From a virus, in IMG/VR virus record IMGVR_UViG_3300027710_001279, positions 1 through 64,000 of that record: DNA of 64,000 nucleotides, one strand, 5' to 3'. Positions 44,855 to 52,499 of this stretch are shown one piece after another. The notes under the pieces are model-generated. The model saw nothing but the letters and a program-made list of their open reading frames with translations, was not told the DNA's origin and ran no database searches. The number at the start of each line of letters is the position of its first letter. Position 1 is the first letter of the stretch. Made by a program: the position numbers and the translations under genes.

Positions 44855-45322
44855 ATGCTAAAATGTTATCAATTGATTGGAGTGCCTGGGTCCGGCAAAT
44901 CTACTTGGGTAGATAAGCAGGCCTGGGCTTTTTCTTGTGCAAAAGTTAGCACAGACAAATGGGTTGAAATTTATGCTAAAGAAGTAGGTCGTACCTATTC
45001 CGAAGTGTTTACGGATTTCATGCCTACTGCTGTAGACCTAATGGCTAAAGAAGTTATTGTAGCACGTGAAATGAATCGTGACATTATTTGGGATCAGACC
45101 AGCACGACCGTTGCAAGTCGAGCTAAAAAGTTTCGTATGTTGCCGGACTATGAACATATTGCCGTAGTGTTTAAGACCCCTGAGCATACAGAACTTATGC
45201 GTCGATTGATGAGCCGTCCGGGCAAAGACATTCCAGATCATGTTATTGCTAGCATGATTGCCAGTTGGGAAGATCCAACTGAAGAAGAAGGCTTTAAAGA
45301 AATAAGATATATCGGTCCTTAG
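44855..45322 (+). CDS. Polynucleotide-kinase-like P-loop kinase
   Basis: A 155-residue protein with Walker A GVPGSGKSTWVDK, then AKVSTDKWVEIYAKEVGRTYSEVF (lid and base-binding region) and WDQTSTTVASRAKKF with an Arg-rich helix, as in the kinase half of T4 polynucleotide kinase and related AAA_33 proteins. Such kinases phosphorylate 5'-OH ends of RNA or DNA. Lying beside the tRNA array, repair of cleaved tRNA is an attractive role. Its last 10 nt overlap tRNA-Arg(TCG). Confidence 0.8.
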   Translation: MLKCYQLIGVPGSGKSTWVDKQAWAFSCAKVSTDKWVEIYAKEVGRTYSEVFTDFMPTAVDLMAKEVIVAREMNRDIIWDQTSTTVASRAKKFRMLPDYEHIAVVFKTPEHTELMRRLMSRPGKDIPDHVIASMIASWEDPTEEEGFKEIRYIGP

Positions 45323-45387
45323 TTCAATGGATAGAATGCTTGGCTTCGAACCAAGCGGTGTGGGTTCGATTCCTGCAGGACCGGCCA
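45313..45387 (+). tRNA. tRNA-Arg (TCG)
   Basis: Acceptor CGGTCCT/AGGACCG, anticodon loop CTTCGAA, encoded CCA. Separated from the main array and overlapping a coding 3' end. Confidence 0.94.
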
Positions 45388-45396
45388 TCGTGTCGT

Positions 45397-46227
45397 TTAA
45401 ATACAATATGCATTAGGACATTCTGTTTTAATTTTTTCTTTTAGATCTAACAGCCAGTTTCCCGAAATAAGTATATCGTATGGTTTGTTAAAATAATCTT
45501 CAACAACTTTTATGTTATTTTGATGATACTGGATAAGATCTTCCGAACTAATTGGACAGGTCATGTTAAACAATTGACTAAACTCTATTACATTATCAAT
45601 GGTGTTTAAAAATAAATTATCTAAATTGTAAGGTATCCATCCGTTGGCAGCTTTTTTACTCATACTTGCGTAATTAAAAAAATATTTAATGGTCAGGTCT
45701 ACACCGTTAGACATGTTTAATCTCAGTGCTGGTTTTTCAAATGAATAGAAATATCCCCTGTCTATTATTTCTTTACTCTTTTCAATTAATTTTAAGTTTT
45801 TTCCTGCACACCTAATAACATCATCTTCAGACCCTCCTATATTAACCGGAAGGCTCCATCTCTTAATCCATAGTAATATATAAAACAGCGGTGTTAGTTT
45901 GTTACTACATAATTTAATACCTGCAAGCCTGGGCAAATTAATATTGTTAAGATCGAGAAAATAATGAGTAGGTAATATTAAATTCTTTTCTGAATACGCT
46001 ATATCTATTCTTTTGCAATCAGTATCGTTGATGATTAAAGATTCAGGCCAATAAGGATTTTTTATGTCAATTCCAAAATTTGCAAAAGGATTTTCTAACT
46101 CGCATCGATTAATATCGGAAGTCATTGACGATTGTAAAGAATAAAAACTGTCATCTTTAGAAATTTGAGAACATAAAAAATCCCCGCAAGACCCACCTGT
46201 GAACCCTAATAGAAAAATGTTTTTCAT
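45397..46227 (-). CDS. Unknown 276-residue protein, possible P-loop/sulfotransferase-like
   Basis: NIFLLGFTGGSCGDFLCSQISKDD at the N-terminus looks like a nucleotide or PAPS phosphate loop at the end of strand 1, as in sulfotransferases, but the remaining motifs are not recognisable. The rest is rich in Asn, Lys and Ile with ILLWIKRWSLPVNIGGSEDDVIRC mid-protein. Coupled (4-nt overlap) to the PP-loop gene upstream of it, so a shared pathway is likely. Function unknown. Confidence 0.5.
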   Translation of the reverse strand: MKNIFLLGFTGGSCGDFLCSQISKDDSFYSLQSSMTSDINRCELENPFANFGIDIKNPYWPESLIINDTDCKRIDIAYSEKNLILPTHYFLDLNNINLPRLAGIKLCSNKLTPLFYILLWIKRWSLPVNIGGSEDDVIRCAGKNLKLIEKSKEIIDRGYFYSFEKPALRLNMSNGVDLTIKYFFNYASMSKKAANGWIPYNLDNLFLNTIDNVIEFSQLFNMTCPISSEDLIQYHQNNIKVVEDYFNKPYDILISGNWLLDLKEKIKTECPNAYCI

Positions 46228-46784
46228 CTAACAATTCCGTTTTGTAATAACGCCCATTTCTTTTCTTGGCAAGGCCAACACGCTCCACATTCGGGAATTT
46301 TGCCTTCACCACAAGTTCCAGTAATATCTAATAATTCACCCACATTAAATTTTAAAGCAATTTTAACTAATTGATCTTTAGTAACTTCATAAAACGGCTG
46401 CAATACTTTAGAACTAATTGATTTACCCCTATTCGGTCCAGGAGGTAATTCTTTGGGATTAGCAGTATCGCCTAACAACAAAACATCTACCGGAAACTTC
46501 ATAGAATCGACTACAGCCATTTTTACTTGAACAGAATGATTAGCGTCTTTGTTTCCAATTAAGATTGCTTTTAAGTTTTTATTGAATTTTTTATTAATCC
46601 AATCTAAAACTATGTTGTTAAAATATAAAGACTTATTTGGACGGTCAATAACAAAGATAAGAAATTCATTATCTTTATTAAACTTACAGCACAGGTAAAG
46701 TAACAAGGCACTATCAAAACCACCAGATACAAAAATTCCAATCTTCTTGTGTGTTTTCAAAATGTCTTTTAAATTGTCAATCAT
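46224..46784 (-). CDS. PP-loop ATPase, QueC-like
   Basis: A 186-residue N-type ATP pyrophosphatase: FVSGGFDSALLLYL (SGGxDS loop, residues about 19-32), and a C-terminal zinc site CGEGKIPECGACWPCQEKKWAL with the C-x(7)-C-x2-C-x2-C spacing of QueC (7-cyano-7-deazaguanine synthase). QueC makes the preQ0 base, used in queuosine and in some phage DNA modifications. QueD, QueE and FolE are not in the window, so a different amidation/adenylation substrate remains possible. An ATAAATAT octamer lies 4 nt before the ATG. Confidence 0.75.
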   Translation of the reverse strand: MIDNLKDILKTHKKIGIFVSGGFDSALLLYLCCKFNKDNEFLIFVIDRPNKSLYFNNIVLDWINKKFNKNLKAILIGNKDANHSVQVKMAVVDSMKFPVDVLLLGDTANPKELPPGPNRGKSISSKVLQPFYEVTKDQLVKIALKFNVGELLDITGTCGEGKIPECGACWPCQEKKWALLQNGIVR

Positions 46785-46788
46785 GCAG

Positions 46789-46796
46789 ATATTTAT
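46789..46796 (-). promoter_or_regulatory. Late-type octamer ATAAATAT, leaderless start
   Basis: Minus-strand ATAAATAT, 4 nt before the ATG at 46784. It abuts the -35 box of the divergent promoter at 46796. Confidence 0.6.
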
Positions 46797-46824
46797 TGAC
46801 TAAAATTTATCAAGGTAGTATAAT
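46796..46824 (+). promoter_or_regulatory. sigma70-like promoter
   Basis: TTGACT (46796-46801), 17-bp spacer, TATAAT (46819-46824), upstream of the deaminase. Confidence 0.8.
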
Positions 46825-46840
46825 AAAAATAATTATTAAT

Positions 46841-47362
46841 ATGAAAAATAAATTTATAAAACTATACATGGATTGGGCAAAACGCTGTGCCGAACTCAGT
46901 CATGCAAAACGACTACATGTCGGAGCTGTTATTGTCAAAGACGATACAGTTATCAGCTATGGGTACAACGGTATGCCAGCAGGCTGGGATAACGATTGTG
47001 AAAATATAGAATGGTGTTCGGCAGGTGGTTGGCTAAGTCCAGAAGAAATTATAGAAGGTTGGCCATACGAAGGCACATACCTAGACGGAGATGGTAATAC
47101 GATGCAGGGTCGGTATCGTTTAAAAACTAAACCTGAGGTATTACATGCAGAATCAAACGCTATTGCAAAGCTAGCGAAGTCTACTAACAGTGGGCTTGGG
47201 GCTGACTTATTTGTTACTCACATGCCTTGTCTCGACTGTGCCAAGATCATTTATCAGTCTGGCATTGGTCGTGTATGGTATGGTGCTAACTATAGAGATG
47301 ATTCGGGAATCAAGTTCCTTGAAAAGTCCGGAGTTAAAATAGAAAAAATATCTAATGAGTAA
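46841..47362 (+). CDS. dCMP deaminase family protein
   Basis: A 173-residue zinc deaminase: MDWAKRCAELSHAKRLHVGAVIV at the start, HAESNAI (zinc His and proton-shuttling Glu, about residue 110) and PCLDCAK (zinc Cys pair, about 130). Phage dCMP deaminases convert dCMP to dUMP for dTTP supply. An insert with two Cys/Trp motifs (DCENIEWCSAGGW) fits the extra zinc-site region of the phage/ComEB type. ATG 46841 chosen because the longer frame covers the promoter; no clear ribosome-binding site. Confidence 0.85.
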   Translation: MKNKFIKLYMDWAKRCAELSHAKRLHVGAVIVKDDTVISYGYNGMPAGWDNDCENIEWCSAGGWLSPEEIIEGWPYEGTYLDGDGNTMQGRYRLKTKPEVLHAESNAIAKLAKSTNSGLGADLFVTHMPCLDCAKIIYQSGIGRVWYGANYRDDSGIKFLEKSGVKIEKISNE

Positions 47363-47370
47363 TTGTAGCG

Positions 47371-47378
47371 TTAAATAC
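47371..47378 (+). promoter_or_regulatory. Late-type octamer TTAAATAC
   Basis: TTAAATAC 21 nt before the ATG at 47400, in the gap after the deaminase gene. Confidence 0.5.
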
Positions 47379-47399
47379 TGTTTACATTAGAAATTAAAT

Positions 47400-48035
47400 A
47401 TGAACAAACTGTTTTGTCCTGTTAACTTAGATAAAAACTTTGTAGAGCCATGTGTTGCGTCATCATTAGATTATTGGCATGAAAAATACTATCCAAGAAT
47501 CTTAAAAGAAAATCTTAAACCGCATAATCTTTATGTTATGCCCGACGTACACAAAACTGAATATCAAGACTTGAAAAAATATTTTCATAAAGAACTCGGG
47601 TTAATATTAAAAAGTATAATTTTATTTCCTACCATTCCTAACAAGCTCAAAGATCCGCATAGAGACGGTCCACGATCAGATTATAGTTACAGCGCCATTA
47701 ATATTCCTGTGGCCAATACAAAAGGAACACTTCAGGTCTGGTGGCCAGATTTCGATGAATCAAGAGTCAAACAATTTAATTTAACACGCCCAGACGGAAC
47801 AAAGTCTATAGGATTTGATATTGTCCCAGAATGGAAAGAGGAAGAGTTTGATCAGGTTCCTAGTGATCATTCTTTAGAGTTGTTGTCTCCTCATTTGCTA
47901 AACACCAATGTTATTCATGGCGTAGATAATAGATCAAATAATGACTGGAGATTGGTTATGTCTTTGAGATTTATTGGTAACCCAAAACTAGAGCAAGTTA
48001 AAGAGCAGATTTTAAACACAAGAGGCCATCTATGA
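47400..48035 (+). CDS. Fe(II)/2-oxoglutarate oxygenase-like protein (1 of 10 in this island)
   Basis: A 211-residue protein with a probable double-stranded beta-helix. DPHRDGPRSDYSYSAINIPV holds the HxD metal pair, and NVIHGVDNRSNNDWRLVMSLRF the distal His and a co-substrate Arg. The LNxx/IPVANTKGTLQVWWPDF middle is a strand-rich core. Family-level call from motif order; substrate unknown. Overlaps the next gene by 4 nt. Confidence 0.65.
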   Translation: MNKLFCPVNLDKNFVEPCVASSLDYWHEKYYPRILKENLKPHNLYVMPDVHKTEYQDLKKYFHKELGLILKSIILFPTIPNKLKDPHRDGPRSDYSYSAINIPVANTKGTLQVWWPDFDESRVKQFNLTRPDGTKSIGFDIVPEWKEEEFDQVPSDHSLELLSPHLLNTNVIHGVDNRSNNDWRLVMSLRFIGNPKLEQVKEQILNTRGHL

Positions 48036-48688
48036 GTGTTGATGTAAAATTAATGACCATTGATGATATTTTATCTATCCCCAGTGACCTATTAACTACT
48101 AACCATGTTGCAGGATCTAAAGTATTAGAGTTAGACGAAACAGTTTGGAAAAGAAGAGCTATAGGTTATGCAACACACGGTTCTGTAGAAGTATTAGGGG
48201 CATACGATGCTGACAAAATTTTAGGTGTTGCGTTTGTTATATGGCCTAAACTTTCTCCTGCATATATGATTTCTAACCTAAGACTGTTTCATAACTTTCC
48301 TGGGTTTCCTGTAGATAAGAATGGGTATGGTGCATTGTTAAGCACTGCAATTGAAAAGGGCGAATCTCAAGGTAGATGGGAATTTTATATGAGACGAAAC
48401 TTAGATTATGGCAGATGGTTTAACAGAAGATACCAAAAGAAAACTTATGAAAACATTCCTATTAGCAAAAAATATCTAAGATCTGTTGAAGAAATAATTC
48501 CTGCTAATAATCAATCAAAATGGATTGCTACTAATACATTATGTAATAATGAAATTGTCGGTGAAGACACAATTATTGTAAAATATTTTTGTCCACAGAA
48601 CGAACGTAACACAAATTACATTCCCGAAGCTATGAGAATAAAGCACAAAAATACTCTTGATGTATTAACTAATTATAAACCAGAGTAG
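48032..48688 (+). CDS. GNAT-like protein, 218 residues
   Basis: The order VEVLGAYDADKILGVAFVIWPKLSP (central strands), then DKNGYGALLSTAIEKGESQGRWEFYMRRNLDYGRWFNRRY (helix and last strands) resembles a GNAT fold, but the acetyl-CoA loop (Q/RxxGxG/A) is not clear. Similar in layout to the protein at 55177-55788. Convergent with the next gene, 16-nt overlap. Acyl-acceptor unknown. Confidence 0.5.
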   Translation: MSVDVKLMTIDDILSIPSDLLTTNHVAGSKVLELDETVWKRRAIGYATHGSVEVLGAYDADKILGVAFVIWPKLSPAYMISNLRLFHNFPGFPVDKNGYGALLSTAIEKGESQGRWEFYMRRNLDYGRWFNRRYQKKTYENIPISKKYLRSVEEIIPANNQSKWIATNTLCNNEIVGEDTIIVKYFCPQNERNTNYIPEAMRIKHKNTLDVLTNYKPE

Positions 48689-49416
48689 TCTATGTAGGTA
48701 GTAGTCGGTGAGTTGTCCACCATTACCTTGTCCTTAAATTTAGAAATACTGCGTTCTAGTAAATCTCTATATTTTTTTACGTCTAGCACATACCTCCAGA
48801 ATACAAATATAATTTTTTTGTATGCTGGATCGTAGGTACTACCGTGTCTCACTCTTAAGTTATTGAATACAAATGAATTGGTTTCGGATAAATCCGGGTA
48901 TATTCTTTCCTTTGATTCATTTTCAAAAAACAAAGTTGGGGCAGGGTTCTCATCATGAATCATTAACCTAAACGACAAGGGAGTATCAAAATAATAACTA
49001 TCATCTCTATGAAGTAGTATAGGTTTATAGCTTGACCAGATGTTTATCCAGTGTAATTCTTTAAATGGCAAATAGTCTAAAATCTGTTCTCGTAACGCTG
49101 GAAATTTTAAAAACATATCTTCTTGAAGATTTATATTCCATCTTGTTTTTTCAGGAATACCCCATTCTGTATAATCTACAGAAAGGAAAGGACTACTTCC
49201 AGGAATTGCGTTGCTTTCTTTATCGTTGTAAAGTCGTTTTATAGGAAGTGCTTTTTCAAAATACCAGCTAGCAAAGTTGTCGTCTTTTATAAGGGGAATA
49301 TCTAAGGGAACAAAACAATAATTTTTATAGTCTTGTTCTAACTCTTTAATCTCGTTGTCAAGGTTTGGAAAATACTTAAACTGATTCTCCCTCGCACTAT
49401 TGGGGATTTTATTCAT
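48673..49416 (-). CDS. Fe(II)/2-oxoglutarate oxygenase-like protein, paralogue of 61225
   Basis: A 247-residue protein. ILLHRDDSYYFDTPLSFRLMIHDENP holds the HxD pair, and NLRVRHGSTYDPAYKKIIFVFWRY the distal His with basic residues. The gene at 61225 shares FVPLDxPLIK, IWSxxxPxxxHRDxxxxxDxPLxFRxxxxDxNPxxTL and RxxHGSTYDPxYKK in the same order, so the two are duplicates. Its ATG overlaps the desaturase stop by 4 nt, suggesting that they work on the same lipid or run together. Confidence 0.68.
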   Translation of the reverse strand: MNKIPNSARENQFKYFPNLDNEIKELEQDYKNYCFVPLDIPLIKDDNFASWYFEKALPIKRLYNDKESNAIPGSSPFLSVDYTEWGIPEKTRWNINLQEDMFLKFPALREQILDYLPFKELHWINIWSSYKPILLHRDDSYYFDTPLSFRLMIHDENPAPTLFFENESKERIYPDLSETNSFVFNNLRVRHGSTYDPAYKKIIFVFWRYVLDVKKYRDLLERSISKFKDKVMVDNSPTTTYIDYSGL

Positions 49417-50174
49417 TTTTTTATTTTTTCAATAAACCATGCGGCAATATCAGGTTCGTTATCTTTTTCACCAAACTTATATTTTCCGGGCCACTTATGA
49501 TGATTATTATGATATCCTGCACCTAATGTAATATAGGCTAACCAATGAACATTTTTACTGTTGTCAGGAGTATTGTAATTTTGATAACCTTTAGTAGGAT
49601 GATGGAAATAAACGTTACCCAAATCTTCAATCAGGTTAATCAAGAACCACCCGCCTAATGTCATAAAAAACAAACCAAAATAAATGTCTATTAAGTATGC
49701 TACGCCAACTGAACCCCAATAAAATTTATGGTAATGTCTATGAATCAGTTTTGCTAGAGAGTTTTTATAGAGCCAACGGGGAGCAACACCTGGAACAGTT
49801 TCTATAGGCTTAAATATTTGCCATCCAATAAATGCATTAAAAAATCCATTAACTGGACTATGCACATCTTGTTTAGTATCTGAAAACCTATGATGGTGAT
49901 AGTGTAATCCGGCCCAGAAGATAGGACTACCCTGTCCTGTAAGTGCTCCACAGATTATAAATGCATTTTTCCAAAAGTTGTTTACTTGAAAACTGCTGTG
50001 AGATATGTATCGATGATAACCTATTGCCGCTCCAAAAATTCCTAATATATAGAAACCTAAAAACGCATAGAGTAAAAATAACCATTGAAAATCTGTAAAC
50101 AGAACATAAAACGATACAGCGGTCAACAAAAAGTTAGGTAACAGAATTTTAAAAAAGTGACTGTTTAATTGCAT
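49413..50174 (-). CDS. Fatty-acid desaturase
   Basis: A 253-residue membrane desaturase with four hydrophobic segments and His boxes GYHRYISH, HYHHHRFSDTKQDVHSP and GYHNNHHKWPG. The TK-D-x-HSP extension after box II is typical of delta-9 acyl-CoA/acyl-lipid desaturases. Start 50174 (MQLNSHFFKIL) is chosen because a GTAAATAT octamer ends 4 nt before it, as at several other genes here; in-frame ATGs at 50195 and 50207 would lie upstream of that element. Confidence 0.88.
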   Translation of the reverse strand: MQLNSHFFKILLPNFLLTAVSFYVLFTDFQWLFLLYAFLGFYILGIFGAAIGYHRYISHSSFQVNNFWKNAFIICGALTGQGSPIFWAGLHYHHHRFSDTKQDVHSPVNGFFNAFIGWQIFKPIETVPGVAPRWLYKNSLAKLIHRHYHKFYWGSVGVAYLIDIYFGLFFMTLGGWFLINLIEDLGNVYFHHPTKGYQNYNTPDNSKNVHWLAYITLGAGYHNNHHKWPGKYKFGEKDNEPDIAAWFIEKIKK

Positions 50175-50178
50175 ACGG

Positions 50179-50186
50179 ATATTTAC
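50179..50186 (-). promoter_or_regulatory. Late-type octamer GTAAATAT, leaderless start
   Basis: Minus-strand GTAAATAT, 4 nt before the desaturase ATG (50174); it decides the start. Confidence 0.58.
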
Positions 50187-50217
50187 CTTGGCCATATATG
50201 AGTGCATAATTAATAGT

Positions 50218-51651
50218 ATGACTACTGTTGATTTTTTAATTTTTTCCGGAATAGGTTCTGCAGAGGAAACTTTTCATAAAACTCCAAGTAAACCCTGGAG
50301 ATCAATAGGTCCTTCAAAAATTGCCAATAGTCTTAGAAATAATGGATACACTGTTCAAATAATTAACTTTGCTACACTCCTTACCTACGAACAACTTTAC
50401 AAGATCTCAAAACAGTATGTTGGGCCTAAGACGTTATTAGGAGTTAGTACTACATTTTTATACAGCGAATATAATTCTAGTAATGCATACGAAGGTCTAC
50501 AAAATGTAGTAAAGCAATTGAAACAAGAAGTAGGATCTAAAGTTATTTTAGGTGGTCCTAGTGCTCATGCCTATAAAACATATTTCAATGCAGATTATAT
50601 TGTTAACGGATATTCCGAAAATAAAATATTAGATTTATTTGATCAAATTTTTAATTACGGTATAAAAAGAAAAACACGGTTAGATTGGGATATAAAAAGT
50701 TGTAACCATCGATGGCATGAAAGTGATCGGCTACAACCAGGAGAATCTATTCCTCTTGAAATTGGGCGAGGATGTATTTTTACCTGCAAGTATTGCAAGT
50801 TTGATATGTTAGGAAAGAAGCGAGGGGAGTATGTCCGTGACATGTCTATGATTAAAGACGAAATAATTGAGAATTTTGAAAAATATAAGATTACCAATTA
50901 TATGATAATGGATGATACGTTCAACGACGATGTTTATAAATTAGAAGACTGGTGCAAAATGGTAGACTCCTTGCCATTTAAGATACAGTATACTGCATAT
51001 TGTAGAGCAGATCTTCTTTGGAGGTATCAAGATATTAGCAGAGAATTATATAGGACGGGCCTAATTGGATCGACATTAGGAATAGAATCAATGAATACCT
51101 ATGCTTCTAAAATAGTAGGAAAAGCATGGAGTGGAAAACATGCAAAAGATTTTATTCCTTATTACATACATGATATATGTAAAGGTAGAACACTTACACA
51201 GATTAATTTTATTATAGGACTCCCTGGAGATACACTTGATGATATATGGAATTGGGTACATTGGGCAAAAGAAAATAAAATTCCCACAGTCCATGCTCAG
51301 CCGTTGGTAATTCGACCACCGAGATTATTTCCAGATGATCCAGTGTTTAGTGAATTTGACAAAGATGCAGAGTCTAAATATGGTTATAGCATTCCCAACG
51401 ATAAACGACCTTATGTATGGAAAAACAACATTATGACTTGGTTTGACGCCAGAAAAGAATATCGTAAAATTTATGATTATATTTCTAATAATTTTTGTGA
51501 CTTATCATGGCACGGATTTTCTTCATTAAGTCTAGGATACTCTGTTGATGAAATACAGAGCACATCGTTGATAAAATTTTATGAAGACCCAGTATACACT
51601 GCTAGATCGCAAGCCTGGCTTGATAACTATGTAGAGTCTTTTAATGGTTAA
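50218..51651 (+). CDS. Radical-SAM protein with B12-binding-like N-terminal domain
   Basis: A 477-residue protein. Residues about 1-140 look like the Rossmann-type B12-binding domain of B12-dependent radical SAM enzymes (PSKIANSLRNNGYTVQIINFATLL ... VILGGPSAHAY), but without the DxHxxG cobalt-ligand motif. The radical-SAM core follows with GCIFTCKYCKFD (Cx3Cx2C cluster) and GSTLGIESMN, then FIIGLPGDTLDDIWNWVHWAK, the typical barrel end. Such enzymes methylate or rearrange unactivated carbons. It is likely part of the metabolic island. Start 50218 avoids overlap with the divergent promoter region. Confidence 0.85.
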   Translation: MTTVDFLIFSGIGSAEETFHKTPSKPWRSIGPSKIANSLRNNGYTVQIINFATLLTYEQLYKISKQYVGPKTLLGVSTTFLYSEYNSSNAYEGLQNVVKQLKQEVGSKVILGGPSAHAYKTYFNADYIVNGYSENKILDLFDQIFNYGIKRKTRLDWDIKSCNHRWHESDRLQPGESIPLEIGRGCIFTCKYCKFDMLGKKRGEYVRDMSMIKDEIIENFEKYKITNYMIMDDTFNDDVYKLEDWCKMVDSLPFKIQYTAYCRADLLWRYQDISRELYRTGLIGSTLGIESMNTYASKIVGKAWSGKHAKDFIPYYIHDICKGRTLTQINFIIGLPGDTLDDIWNWVHWAKENKIPTVHAQPLVIRPPRLFPDDPVFSEFDKDAESKYGYSIPNDKRPYVWKNNIMTWFDARKEYRKIYDYISNNFCDLSWHGFSSLSLGYSVDEIQSTSLIKFYEDPVYTARSQAWLDNYVESFNG

Positions 51652-51684
51652 CGTTTTAAAAAATTACCCCCGTGATATTTAAAA

Positions 51685-51692
51685 CTAAATAC
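51685..51692 (+). promoter_or_regulatory. Late-type octamer CTAAATAC
   Basis: CTAAATAC 20 nt before the desaturase ATG at 51713; an ATTTAAAACTAAATACC context with no clear Shine-Dalgarno. Confidence 0.5.
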
Positions 51693-51712
51693 CAAAATAC
51701 TTAAAAGATACC

Positions 51713-52492
51713 ATGAAAAAAATTATCGAAACTCTGTTACACTATCAGACATTATACGTAGTATGGGGAAACATGATTCTGTTTGCTGGTTTACTATATT
51801 CTCTCCCATGGTCATGGTGGCTTCCGATCTCATTGATTGCTAGTTACTATGTTTGCACAGCAATTTCTGAAATTACAGTTCATCGATATTTTAGTCACAA
51901 ATCTTACGAAGTTAGTGACTTTGGTGAAAAAGTTTTACTATTTTTAGCTTTATTTGTAGGACAAGGATCTATTGTGCATTGGGTAGCAGTACATCGTCAA
52001 CACCATGCATTTGAAGATACTCCTAAAGACCCGCATAGTCCCTTATTTGTTCCTCTCTGGAGATTATTTTTAGGAATTTTCCCTCGATTAGATTACAAAC
52101 GATCGTTAGTTGCAGACCTGTTAAGAAGTAAGCATAAGAATTATATTCTGTTTGAAAAAAAATATTACCTTTTATTGTGGACTGCAATATGGACAATAAG
52201 TTTTTTAATTAGTCCTTGGTTAATGTTGTTTATTGTAGGCGGATCAGTTCTTTGGTTTTTAGGAACAGCTCTTATTAATTTTATTGGGCATAATTCGAAT
52301 AATGAAAAACGATTTAAAAATGATGTAGGATATAACAGCAGTTGGTTAAATCTTGCAACAGGTGCTGGGAATCATAACAATCATCATGCAAGACCGCAAA
52401 GTCATACATTTAAAGTAGATAAAGAAATTGATATCTATGGCAGTTTAATCGAACTCTACGCAACTAAGTTAAAAATTGAAAGAACTAATTGA
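51713..52492 (+). CDS. Fatty-acid desaturase
   Basis: A 259-residue membrane desaturase: TVHRYFSHKSYE (box I), VHRQHHAFEDTPKDPHSP (box II) and GNHNNHHARPQS (box III), with four hydrophobic stretches. Closest in style to acyl-CoA delta-9 desaturases. Its stop region overlaps the upstream edge of the LnmK-like gene, so the two are likely co-translated. Confidence 0.9.
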   Translation: MKKIIETLLHYQTLYVVWGNMILFAGLLYSLPWSWWLPISLIASYYVCTAISEITVHRYFSHKSYEVSDFGEKVLLFLALFVGQGSIVHWVAVHRQHHAFEDTPKDPHSPLFVPLWRLFLGIFPRLDYKRSLVADLLRSKHKNYILFEKKYYLLLWTAIWTISFLISPWLMLFIVGGSVLWFLGTALINFIGHNSNNEKRFKNDVGYNSSWLNLATGAGNHNNHHARPQSHTFKVDKEIDIYGSLIELYATKLKIERTN

Positions 52493-52499
52493 AGTTGGC

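Noticed and set aside
45038-45406. 122-residue minus-strand frame opposite the kinase gene and tRNA-Arg
   Set aside because: It is antisense to a well-supported kinase and a tRNA, with a typical antisense-tRNA N-terminus.
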